From the NCBI GenBank assembly GCA_945787845.1, contig CALZJH010000013.1, positions 63,196 through 127,195 of the forward strand: a DNA stretch of 64,000 nt, read 5' to 3'. Shown here one piece after another: positions 56,396 through 64,000 of the stretch. This stretch comes from an uncultured Woeseiaceae bacterium. Its GTDB lineage: Bacteria; Pseudomonadota; Gammaproteobacteria; Steroidobacterales; Woeseiaceae. The notes under the pieces were generated by a model, which saw only the letters and a list, made by a program, of their open reading frames with translations, was not told the DNA's origin and made no database searches. Both the position numbers and the translations under genes were made by a program. Each line of letters opens with the position of its first letter. Within the stretch, counting starts at the first letter, position 1.

Positions 56396-57592
56396 ATGAA
56401 TCCCTCAGTAAGCAATGCCACCCGCGCTGTCCGTGCGTCGATCGAATCCGATACGCAGCACGGTGCGGTCGTCCCGCCGTTGCACCTGTCCTCGAACTAC
56501 GCGTTCACGGGGCTGGGCCAACCACGGCAATACGACTACACGCGCTCGGGCAACCCGACCCGTGACGCGCTCGCGGATGCGCTGGCCGAACTGGAAGGGG
56601 GCGCGGGTGCCGTCGTCACGGCATCGGGGATGGGAGCGCTGACGGTCCTTACGCAATTCCTGTCGCCGGGGGACACCATTATTGCTCCCCACGACTGCTA
56701 CGGAGGCACCTACCGCCTGTTCGAGCAGCAGTCATTGAAGGGGCTGTTCGACGTGGAATTCGTCGACCAGACCGACCTCGAGGCACTGCAGCGCGTGTGC
56801 GCGCAGGTTCGCCCGAAGATCATATTGACCGAATCGCCGTCCAACCCGTTGCTGCGGATTGCCGACCTGGCCGCGATCCGCGAGATCGCGACCGCGTGCG
56901 GCGCGCTGTACGCGGTGGACAACACGTTCCTGTCGCCGGCACTGCAGAACCCGATTGAGTTTGGGGCGGATTTCGTCATTCACTCCACAACGAAGTACAT
57001 CAATGGACACAGCGACGTCGTCGGGGGTGCGATTATTGCGGCCACCGATGAACTCGCCGAGCAGTGCGCATACTGGGCCAATGTCATCGGCATTACCGGC
57101 GCGCCGTTCGACAGCTTCATGACCTTGCGCGGCATTCGGACGCTGCACCCGCGAATTCGCCAACACCAGGAGAGCGCCGCGGTGATCGCCAGCTTGCTGA
57201 CCGAGCAATCGAATGTAGAGGACGTCTTCTATCCTGGCCTCGAAAGCCATCCCGGGCACGAGATCGCCAGACGCCAGCAACGCGGTTTTGGGGGCATGGT
57301 GAGTTTCGAAATCAAGGGCGGTGAGGCGGCCGTGCGGGCCTTCGTTGAGAATCTGTCGTACTTCTCACTGGCCGAATCACTTGGCGGCGTGGAGAGCCTT
57401 GTGTGCCACCCGGCATCGATGACGCACGCACCGGTATCCGAGGAGCGCAAAGCCACAGCCGGGGTCACGCCAACATTGATCAGGCTGTCGGTTGGCCTCG
57501 AGCTGGTCGACGATCTCGTGTCTGACCTGCTCGGTGCACTGGACGCGGCAAAAGCTGCAACAATCCTCAAGTCGGTCGCGGCAGCGGGTTGA
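56396..57592 (+). CDS. metB: Cystathionine gamma-synthase / O-acylhomoserine sulfhydrylase-type enzyme
   Basis: 398 residues from the ATG at 56396 (GGAG 7 bp upstream); the frame extends back to 56339 inside the riboswitch platform. Cys/Met metabolism PLP family: YDYTRSGNPTRDALADALAELEGG, SGMGALTVL, the PLP lysine in SFHSTTKYINGHSD-like FVIHSTTKYINGHSDVVGG, and AESLGGVESLVCHPASMTHAPV. The length and sequence suit cystathionine gamma-synthase, but an O-acetylhomoserine sulfhydrylase cannot be excluded. Cotranscribed with metX under a SAM riboswitch. Confidence 0.9.
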   Translation: MNPSVSNATRAVRASIESDTQHGAVVPPLHLSSNYAFTGLGQPRQYDYTRSGNPTRDALADALAELEGGAGAVVTASGMGALTVLTQFLSPGDTIIAPHDCYGGTYRLFEQQSLKGLFDVEFVDQTDLEALQRVCAQVRPKIILTESPSNPLLRIADLAAIREIATACGALYAVDNTFLSPALQNPIEFGADFVIHSTTKYINGHSDVVGGAIIAATDELAEQCAYWANVIGITGAPFDSFMTLRGIRTLHPRIRQHQESAAVIASLLTEQSNVEDVFYPGLESHPGHEIARRQQRGFGGMVSFEIKGGEAAVRAFVENLSYFSLAESLGGVESLVCHPASMTHAPVSEERKATAGVTPTLIRLSVGLELVDDLVSDLLGALDAAKAATILKSVAAAG

Positions 57593-57599
57593 GTCTGCG

Positions 57600-58703
57600 A
57601 TGAGCCTCCCGAAACACCTGCGCAAGCAGATTGCCACTGACACGGAATCCCTCAGGGTGCCCGGCGAATGGCGGCTGGAGTCCGGGGAGGTTCTGCACGA
57701 TGTCGAGATTGCGTATCGGACCTGGGGAGATCGCGCCAATGCCGCCGACCACACGGTCCTGATCTGCCATGCGCTGACGGGCTCGGCGGATGTTGATGCC
57801 TGGTGGCCCGGGATCATTGGCGCGGGCAAGACCTTCGACCCGGCTCACGACTTCATCGTTTGCGCCAACATTCTTGGTAGCTGTTACGGCACTACAGGGC
57901 CTGTCAGCCTGAAACCCGGATCGCAGCAACGTTACCGGGCTGACTTCCCGGGCATTTCGGTTCGTGACATGGTTGAGCTGCAGCGCGCACTCCTGGATGA
58001 GCTCGGGATAGACAGGATTGATCTGGTGACGGGCCCGTCACTGGGTGGAATGCAGGCGCTCGAGTGGGCCGCGAGCTACCCCGAGCGGGTCGGCAGTGTG
58101 GTGCCCATTGGCGTCGGTGGCAGGCACTCGGCATGGTGTATCGGAATCAGCGAGGCGCAGCGTGCGGCAATAGCCGCCGACCCCAACTGGAAGGGGGGTT
58201 ATTACACGGATGACGCCCCGCCTTCTCAGGGCCTTGCGGCGGCGAGAATGATGGCGGTCTGCACCTACCGCAGCTGGGACAGTTTCGAGGCGCGTTTCGG
58301 CCGCGAGAAACACTCGGCAAGCCTCTACCAGGCGCAATCGTATCTACAGCACCAGGGCAGGAAAATCAATGAGCGATTCGACGCCAATACCTACGTCACG
58401 CTGACTCACGCGATGCACACGCACGACCTGGCTCGCGGACGTGGTTCTTACCCTGGGGTTTTACAACGCCTGTCACAACCTGCGCTTGTCGTGTCGGTGA
58501 GCTCGGACGCCCTGTATCCACCCGCCGAGCAGATTGAACTCGCCGAGCACATGCCGAACGCCCGGTACGAAGTGCTCGATAGCCTGCATGGCCACGATGG
58601 TTTCCTGATTGAAACGGAAGTCCTCGGGGCGCTGATCGCTGAGTTTCGCGCCGGGCGCTACGCGAATCGCAACCTGAAAGCCATCAGCGCAGGCAGCGAA
58701 TAA
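57600..58703 (+). CDS. metX: Homoserine O-acyltransferase, MetX family
   Basis: 367 residues from the ATG at 57600, 7 bp after metB; the in-frame start at 57492 lies inside metB. Alpha/beta-hydrolase fold: LICHALTGSADVD, the nucleophile Ser in VTGPSLGGMQALEWA, catalytic Asp in VSSDALYPP and His in DSLHGHDGFLIE. It activates homoserine with acetyl- or succinyl-CoA; MetX sequences in this group are often succinyltransferases, so the acyl donor is unresolved. Its last 20 bp overlap the convergent leuB. Confidence 0.93.
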   Translation: MSLPKHLRKQIATDTESLRVPGEWRLESGEVLHDVEIAYRTWGDRANAADHTVLICHALTGSADVDAWWPGIIGAGKTFDPAHDFIVCANILGSCYGTTGPVSLKPGSQQRYRADFPGISVRDMVELQRALLDELGIDRIDLVTGPSLGGMQALEWAASYPERVGSVVPIGVGGRHSAWCIGISEAQRAAIAADPNWKGGYYTDDAPPSQGLAAARMMAVCTYRSWDSFEARFGREKHSASLYQAQSYLQHQGRKINERFDANTYVTLTHAMHTHDLARGRGSYPGVLQRLSQPALVVSVSSDALYPPAEQIELAEHMPNARYEVLDSLHGHDGFLIETEVLGALIAEFRAGRYANRNLKAISAGSE

Positions 58704-59745
58704 TCTCGGCAGTCATTTCTTCAGTTGATACCAGGGTATCGCCGTCCGCCACGATATCGGCGGTGCGTGCGCCGCCGGCAATGGCATCGGCGATAGCCTG
58801 CTCCACGGCTTCCGCCTCGCTCTCCAGCCCGAGACTGTGGCGGAGCATGAGCGCGGCGCTGGCAATGGCTGCACAAGGATTTGCGATACCCATCCCGGCA
58901 ATGTCGGGCGCAGAGCCATGGATCGGCTCAAACAGACCGGTCGCGCCGTCGCCGAGAGAGGCTGAAGGCAGCATGCCGAGGGAGCCGGCCAGCATGGAAG
59001 CCTCATCCGTCAGAATGTCGCCGAACATGTTCTCGGTGACGATCACGTCGAAGTCCGAGGGGCGGCTGAGCAGATGCATGGCGGCGGCGTCCACGAGCAG
59101 GGTCTCGACCGCAATGTCCGGGAATTCAGCTGCCATGAGGCGATCCGTCACGTCACGCCACAGACGCGACGTCTCGAGGACATTGGCTTTATCGACCGAG
59201 CACAAATGACCGCGCCGGGTACCGGCAAGGCGCGCCGCGACGCGCACAATGCGCTCGATTTCTGCAACCGTATATTCGCAGAGATCACTGGCGGAGGTCG
59301 CTGTGCGGGTCTTCTCCCCGAAGTAGATGCCGCCCGTAAGCTCGCGAACCACGAGCATGTCGACGCCGTCGAGAATCTCCGGCTTGAGCGGCGAGGCGCC
59401 AACCAGCTCAGGGTAAATCCGGACCGGGCGAATGTTGGCGTAAACGCCCAGCAGGGAGCGGAGTTTCAGCAGGCCCTGTTCAGGTCGTATCGCCGCATTG
59501 GGATCGGACCATTTCGGCCCACCGACAGCGCCGAGAATTACGGCATCCGCTGCCTCGCAGCTCTCGACCGTGGCCGGTGGAAGCGGGTCGCCGACGGCAT
59601 CGATAGCCGCGCCACCAATGAGCGCTTCGTGGAACTCGAAGCGATGCGTCCGCTGCTCGGCAACGGCGTCGAGAACAGACCTCGCGGCGGCCGTTACATC
59701 CGGTCCGATGCCGTCACCCGGCAACAGCGTAATTACGGCTTCCAT
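58684..59745 (-). CDS. leuB: 3-isopropylmalate dehydrogenase
   Basis: 353 residues. LLPGDGIGPDVTAAA at the N-terminus, LLKLRSLLGVYANIRPVR (substrate Arg residues), and the metal-binding VTENMFGDILTDEASMLAGSLGMLPSASLG. NAD-dependent oxidative decarboxylation in leucine synthesis. It is the last gene of the leuA-leuC-leuD-leuB unit, overlapping leuD by 13 bp. Confidence 0.97.
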   Translation of the reverse strand: MEAVITLLPGDGIGPDVTAAARSVLDAVAEQRTHRFEFHEALIGGAAIDAVGDPLPPATVESCEAADAVILGAVGGPKWSDPNAAIRPEQGLLKLRSLLGVYANIRPVRIYPELVGASPLKPEILDGVDMLVVRELTGGIYFGEKTRTATSASDLCEYTVAEIERIVRVAARLAGTRRGHLCSVDKANVLETSRLWRDVTDRLMAAEFPDIAVETLLVDAAAMHLLSRPSDFDVIVTENMFGDILTDEASMLAGSLGMLPSASLGDGATGLFEPIHGSAPDIAGMGIANPCAAIASAALMLRHSLGLESEAEAVEQAIADAIAGGARTADIVADGDTLVSTEEMTAEIIRCLR

Positions 59746-60317
59746 GCGCGCCCCTTTTCAAATTCCTCGATCCGGTCGAGGTGCATTTCCAGGAAGCCCA
59801 GCTGGTCGATACCCTCAAGCAGGCAATGTCGTGCGAACCCATCCATCGCGAAATCGATAAGCTCGCCATCGGGCAGGGTGATGGTCGTGCTGGCGACATC
59901 AATGGTGACCTCGGCTCCCGGGTTTTCGAGCAGCCAGCCATGCGTCGTCTCATCGACAACGATGGCCACCAATCCGTTCTTCAGCGAATTGCTGCAGAAG
60001 ATATCGGCGATCTCAGTCGAAATGACCGCCTCGAAACCATAGTCGAGCAGGGCCCAGGGCGCATGTTCACGCGATGAGCCGCAGCCGAAATTGTTTCCCG
60101 CAACCAAAATGCGGCAGCCCTCGGCTTCGGGCCGGTTGAGGACAAAGTCTTCATTGCGACTTCCGTCCTTGTGGTAGCGCAGGTCAAAAAACGCTCGCTT
60201 GCCCAACCCTTCCTTCGATGTCGTGGTGAGGAAGCGTGCAGCGATGATCTGGTCGGTGTCGATGTCCCGCGTGGGCAACGCGACGGTCCGTGAACGAATC
60301 GTTGTAACTGGCTTCAT
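59733..60317 (-). CDS. leuD: 3-isopropylmalate dehydratase small subunit
   Basis: 194 residues. [32 protein letters not shown] (the swivel-domain signature) and [18 protein letters not shown] identify LeuD. With LeuC it isomerises 2- to 3-isopropylmalate. The ATG overlaps the leuC stop by 4 bp. Confidence 0.97.
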   Translation of the reverse strand: MKPVTTIRSRTVALPTRDIDTDQIIAARFLTTTSKEGLGKRAFFDLRYHKDGSRNEDFVLNRPEAEGCRILVAGNNFGCGSSREHAPWALLDYGFEAVISTEIADIFCSNSLKNGLVAIVVDETTHGWLLENPGAEVTIDVASTTITLPDGELIDFAMDGFARHCLLEGIDQLGFLEMHLDRIEEFEKGRAWKP

Positions 60318-61714
60318 GAATAGCTCCTCGGGTCCGCGACGCGGCCAGCCACGGCCGACGCTGCTGCGGTCGCGGGACTGGCCAGCACCGTGCGTGCGCC
60401 GATGCCCTGGCGGCCCTCAAAATTCCGGTTGCTGGTGCTGACGCTCAGCTGTCCTGGCTGTGCGATATCGCCGTTCATGCCGATACACATCGAGCAACCG
60501 GCTTCGCGCCACTCGGCGCCCGCCGCCATGATTACCTTGTCGAGCCCCTGCGCTTCGGCTGCCGCCTTGACCTGCTCGGATCCCGGAACAACCAGCATAC
60601 GTACGCCCGGCGCGACTTTCCGCCCGTCGAGGACGCGTGCGGCCTCTGCAATGTCTGACAACCGGCCGTTGGTGCAGCTGCCCACAAAAACGATGTCAAC
60701 GGAGGCCTCGGTCATTGGCTTGCCAGGCTCGACCTGCATGTAATCGAGCGCCTTGCGAAAGCTCGCGTCCGTTCCATATGGAACCGGCTCGTCGATACCC
60801 ACGACCATGCCGGGATTCGTGCCAAATGTGACCATTGGCGTGAGCTCGCTGGCATTGATCGTGACCGACTGATCGAAGCGGGCGCCGTCATCGGTCCGCA
60901 AGCGTCGCCATCGGGCTACGGCAGCGTCCCATGCTGTACCTTGCGGCACCCGCGGTCGTCCCTGCAGGTACTCAACAGTGGTGTCGTCGGGCGCAATCAT
61001 GCCGGCGCGCGCGCCGCCCTCGATCGACATATTGCAGATCGTCATGCGCTGTTCCATATCCAGCGCACTGATTGCTGCGCCGCGATACTCAATGACGTGT
61101 CCTGTGCCGCCATCGACACCGATCTTGCCAATGACCGCCAGGATCAGATCCTTGGCGGTTACGCCGGGCTGCAGCGCGCCGTCCACGTTAATCGCGAGTG
61201 TCCTGGGTTTGCGTTGCAGGAGGCACTGCGTGGCCAGTACATGGCCGACTTCCGTGGTGCCGATGCCAAAGGCGAGGGCACCGAACGCGCCGTGTGTACT
61301 TGAATGGCTGTCACCGCAGACGATGGTCTTGCCCGGTTGGGTGGCGCCGAGTTCAGGCCCTATGACATGCACGATACCTCGCTTGCCGCTGCCGAAGCCG
61401 AGCAGGTCGATGCCGAATTCCTCGCAGTTCTGCTCCATTTGTCGCACCTGGTTTGCCGCCCCCTCGCCGGCAACCAGCAAGTCCTTGAAGGTCGTGACGG
61501 GGGTCGTGGGCGTGGAATGATCCAGCGTTGCGAGGGTCAGGTCGGGGCGACGCACGGGCAGCCCGTTGTCGCGCAGCACCGAGAATGCCTGCGGTGTAGT
61601 GACTTCGTGAACGATGTGGAGGTCGATGTAGAGGACGGCGGGCGTGTCGGCCGTCTCTTCGACGACGACGTGATCAGCCCATACTTTCTCGAACAGGGTC
61701 GTCGGTATACTCAA
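60314..61714 (-). CDS. leuC: 3-isopropylmalate dehydratase large subunit
   Basis: 466 residues, aconitase family. [4Fe-4S] ligands: [14 protein letters not shown] and [16 protein letters not shown], both with their cysteines. [28 protein letters not shown] is the substrate loop. Works with LeuD. Fifteen bases separate it from leuA. Confidence 0.97.
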   Translation of the reverse strand: MSIPTTLFEKVWADHVVVEETADTPAVLYIDLHIVHEVTTPQAFSVLRDNGLPVRRPDLTLATLDHSTPTTPVTTFKDLLVAGEGAANQVRQMEQNCEEFGIDLLGFGSGKRGIVHVIGPELGATQPGKTIVCGDSHSSTHGAFGALAFGIGTTEVGHVLATQCLLQRKPRTLAINVDGALQPGVTAKDLILAVIGKIGVDGGTGHVIEYRGAAISALDMEQRMTICNMSIEGGARAGMIAPDDTTVEYLQGRPRVPQGTAWDAAVARWRRLRTDDGARFDQSVTINASELTPMVTFGTNPGMVVGIDEPVPYGTDASFRKALDYMQVEPGKPMTEASVDIVFVGSCTNGRLSDIAEAARVLDGRKVAPGVRMLVVPGSEQVKAAAEAQGLDKVIMAAGAEWREAGCSMCIGMNGDIAQPGQLSVSTSNRNFEGRQGIGARTVLASPATAAASAVAGRVADPRSYS

Positions 61715-61729
61715 TGGTCAGGTCCCGTA

Positions 61730-63295
61730 TCAGATCGTAGCGCGTGTTGGGTCTGCGCTGTCCGGTCCGGAAGCGCCGCGTTGCTTACGACGCAGAATGC
61801 GATTCATCACCTCGAGGCAAGCCCGGCAGCCTGCCTCAACGATGTCGACACTGGCCCCGTGTCCGCGAAAACTCTGTCCTTCGTGCTCTACCGCGACCGT
61901 GACCTCACCGAGCGCATCTTCACCGATCGACGCGCTGTGCAGCTCAAAGTTCTTCAGTACCAGCGCGACCCCGGTCGCATGCTCGAGGGCCTGGAAGGCT
62001 GCCGCAATCGGCCCATCGCCGTGGGCCGATTCCGTGACCTTCTTGCCATCCTCGTAGATCAGGTCGACCGCGGCCGTGGCCGGCTGGTCGGTATGAGTTT
62101 GTACTTCAAGAGAGTCCAGCGTCCAGGGTCCCGATGATGCACCGCCCGCATTCATGACGATGGATTCAAGGTCACCGTCGTAAACGTCTTTCTTCTTGTC
62201 GGCGAGTTTCTTGAACTCCTGAAAGGCCCGGTTGGTTTCGAACTCATCGAGCTCGAAGCCGAGCTCGACCAAGCGGTCGCGAAACGCATGACGTCCGCTG
62301 TGTTTACCCAGGACCAGGTGCGACGTTGCAAGACCGACGTCTTCCGGGCGCATGATTTCGTAGGTCGATGCATGCTGCAACATGCCGTGCTGGTGGATTC
62401 CGGCTTCATGGGCGAAGGCATTTTCTCCGACAATCGCCTTGTTCCGAGGCGGGTGCATGCCCGTGATGCTCGACACGAGGCGGGACGTTGGATAAAGACG
62501 CGTGGTATCAATCCCGGTTTCGACGCCGAAGAACTCCTCCCGCGTCTTGATGGCCATCACGGCTTCTTCAAGCGAGCAATTGCCCGCGCGCTCGCCGATG
62601 CCATTGATCGTGCACTCGATCTGGCGCGCGCCTGCGCTGACCGCGGCAAGGCTGTTGGCCACGGCCATGCCGAGGTCGTTATGGCAATGCACGCTTAGCG
62701 TGATTTCATCGATGCGCGCCACGTGCTCCCTGAGGTAACGAAACAGGCTGTCAAACTCGGCCGGCACCGTGTAACCCACGGTATCGGGAATATTTACGGT
62801 CGTCGCGCCGGCTTCGATGGCCGCGGATACAACTTCGGCCAGGTAGGCCAGTTCGGTCCGCGACGCATCCTCCGGCGAAAACTCGACATCGTCGACGAAC
62901 TCACGCGCCAGCTTGATCGCCCCCACAGCGCTCTTGATGATCTCTTCCTTGGCCATCTTGAGCTTGTGCTCACGATGGATGGCGCTCGTTGCGACAAACA
63001 CATGTATGCGGTGCCGATCGGCATGCCGGACCGCCTCATAGACTTTTTCGATATCGGCGGGGTTGCACCGCGCCAGACCGCAGATCACAGGGCCGAAGTT
63101 GCGTTCGGCAATACTCTTGACCGATTCAAAATCGCCCGGCGATGCGGCCGGAAAACCTGCTTCGATGATGTCGACGTTGAGTTCCGAAAGCGCTTTCGCG
63201 ACACGTAGCTTCTCGCTGAGGGTCATGCTGCAGCCAGGTGCCTGTTCCCCATCTCTCAGGGTCGTGTCGAAAATCTTGATGTGCTTGTCGGACAT
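61730..63295 (-). CDS. leuA: 2-isopropylmalate synthase
   Basis: 521 residues. TIM-barrel catalytic part begins [19 protein letters not shown] (metal Asp), with [18 protein letters not shown] and [17 protein letters not shown]. Residues ~400-521 are the C-terminal LeuA regulatory dimer domain that binds leucine. Sometimes called the short type; the length matches the bacterial LeuA1 form. First committed enzyme of leucine synthesis, 30 bp after ilvC. Confidence 0.97.
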   Translation of the reverse strand: MSDKHIKIFDTTLRDGEQAPGCSMTLSEKLRVAKALSELNVDIIEAGFPAASPGDFESVKSIAERNFGPVICGLARCNPADIEKVYEAVRHADRHRIHVFVATSAIHREHKLKMAKEEIIKSAVGAIKLAREFVDDVEFSPEDASRTELAYLAEVVSAAIEAGATTVNIPDTVGYTVPAEFDSLFRYLREHVARIDEITLSVHCHNDLGMAVANSLAAVSAGARQIECTINGIGERAGNCSLEEAVMAIKTREEFFGVETGIDTTRLYPTSRLVSSITGMHPPRNKAIVGENAFAHEAGIHQHGMLQHASTYEIMRPEDVGLATSHLVLGKHSGRHAFRDRLVELGFELDEFETNRAFQEFKKLADKKKDVYDGDLESIVMNAGGASSGPWTLDSLEVQTHTDQPATAAVDLIYEDGKKVTESAHGDGPIAAAFQALEHATGVALVLKNFELHSASIGEDALGEVTVAVEHEGQSFRGHGASVDIVEAGCRACLEVMNRILRRKQRGASGPDSADPTRATI

Positions 63296-63325
63296 TGTCT
63301 TTTCCTCCGGCAGGTTCCGATGTGT

Positions 63326-64000
63326 TTACTCTGAGAGCCAGTCCATGCGCCCGCGCAGGTTCTTGCCAACCTCCTCGATCGGGTGATCGAGATCCGCCTT
63401 CATCATGCGCTTGAATTCAGGCATGCCGTTTTCGTTTTCCGCGATCCAGTTGCGCGCAAACGTACCGTCCTGGATATCCGTCAACACAGCCTTCATCGCG
63501 GCACGCGACGAGTCATCGACGACGCGCGGGCCGGAAATCATGTCGCCCCAGGCTGCCGTGTCACTGATGAACTTGTGCATTTTTGCAAGCCCGCCTTCGT
63601 GCAACAGGTCGACGATCAGTTTGAGCTCGTGCATGACCTCGTAGTAGGCGACTTCCGGCTGGTAGCCTGCCTCGCACAGCGTTTCGAACCCGGCGACGAT
63701 GAGCTCGGTTGCGCCACCGCACAGCACGGCCTGTTCGCCAAACAAGTCAGTCTCGGTTTCCTCGGCGAAGGTGGTCTCGATCACACCGGCGCGCGCACCG
63801 CCGATGCCCGCTGAATAAGCCAGTGCCTTCTGCAGTGCGTTGCCGGTCGCATCCTGATGTACCGCGACCAGGCAGGGCACTCCATGACCTTCTTCGTACT
63901 GACGGCGAACGAGCCCCCCAGGGCCCTTTGGCGCAATCAGCGCCACATCGAGGTCGGCGCGCGGCTCAACCTGGCCGTAGTGCACCGCAAAGCCGTGAGC
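63326..64000 (-). CDS. ilvC: Ketol-acid reductoisomerase, C-terminal part (cut by window edge)
   Basis: 224 residues visible; the frame is open to the right edge, beginning with [32 protein letters not shown]. The knotted domain contains the metal ligands in [15 protein letters not shown] and [20 protein letters not shown]. The ending a single knotted domain later indicates the short class I enzyme, so about one third is missing. Transcribed ahead of leuA in the same direction, linking the shared and leucine-specific branches. Confidence 0.95.
   Translation of the reverse strand, partial: AHGFAVHYGQVEPRADLDVALIAPKGPGGLVRRQYEEGHGVPCLVAVHQDATGNALQKALAYSAGIGGARAGVIETTFAEETETDLFGEQAVLCGGATELIVAGFETLCEAGYQPEVAYYEVMHELKLIVDLLHEGGLAKMHKFISDTAAWGDMISGPRVVDDSSRAAMKAVLTDIQDGTFARNWIAENENGMPEFKRMMKADLDHPIEEVGKNLRGRMDWLSE

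Noticed and set aside
58684..58703. 20-bp tail overlap of metX and leuB as a sign of misannotation
   Set aside because: Both C-termini match their families; short convergent overlaps are common in this dense genome.

Overview
The window is one chromosomal stretch of a gammaproteobacterium. The evidence is the mix of conserved gene blocks: gyrA-serC-serA-pheA-aroA-cmk-rpsA-ihfB-lapA-lapB, infC-rpmI-rplT-pheS-pheT-ihfA-merR-tRNA-Pro, scpA-scpB-rluB and yciB-yciI-bolA-ppiC. A fused aspartokinase/diaminopimelate decarboxylase, known in Xanthomonadales, and a TrpR-like his repressor gene beside hisG suggest a lineage near Xanthomonadales or Chromatiales; this placement is inference. Coding is dense, with many 1-20 bp overlaps. 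I saw no phage, insertion sequence or CRISPR.

Layout. 1-593: 3' end of a repeat protein carrying eight GISGGD octapeptides. 594-941: an intergenic region with three terminators, a perfect CRP-type palindrome and a candidate small RNA. 942-2952: ppiC, bolA, yciI, yciB (minus). 3020-6225: yciO, scpA, scpB, rluB. 6219-11001: yciK, rmuC, gph, ubiG, mtaD (minus). 11211-24995: gyrA, serine/aromatic biosynthesis, cmk, rpsA, ihfB, lapAB, comEA-like, galU and a membrane protein. 24976-27148: thioesterase, tRNA-Asn and aspartate aminotransferase (minus). 27176-29233: uvrB. 29246-30343: an exported-looking dehydrogenase. 30431-36098: tRNA-Val, the infC to merR block and tRNA-Pro. 36148-38366 (minus): a three-gene unit of cyclase-like protein, broken tspO-like gene and encapsulin-type ferritin. 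38489-43284: dehydratase, FAD oxidase and a Ser/Thr kinase with Calx-beta-like tail. 43359-48516: ilvD, lysAC and a GST. 48543-48905: exported EF-hand protein. 48987-56035: the his operon (minus), hisR-G-D-C-B-H-A-F-E. 56036-56395: TrpR-type operator and a SAM-I riboswitch. 56396-58703: metB-metX. 58684-64000: ilvC(partial)-leuA-leuC-leuD-leuB (minus).

The right third is a near-continuous amino-acid biosynthesis district (branched-chain, aspartate family, His, Met, Leu), each part with its own control signal: a candidate attenuator before lysAC, a TrpR-like operator before his, a SAM-I riboswitch before met. The most novel-looking items are the candidate CRP-dependent small RNA at 714-814, the hisF gene that appears to start at ATT, the ferritin with no encapsulin shell gene in view, and the kinase with a Calx-beta-like tail.
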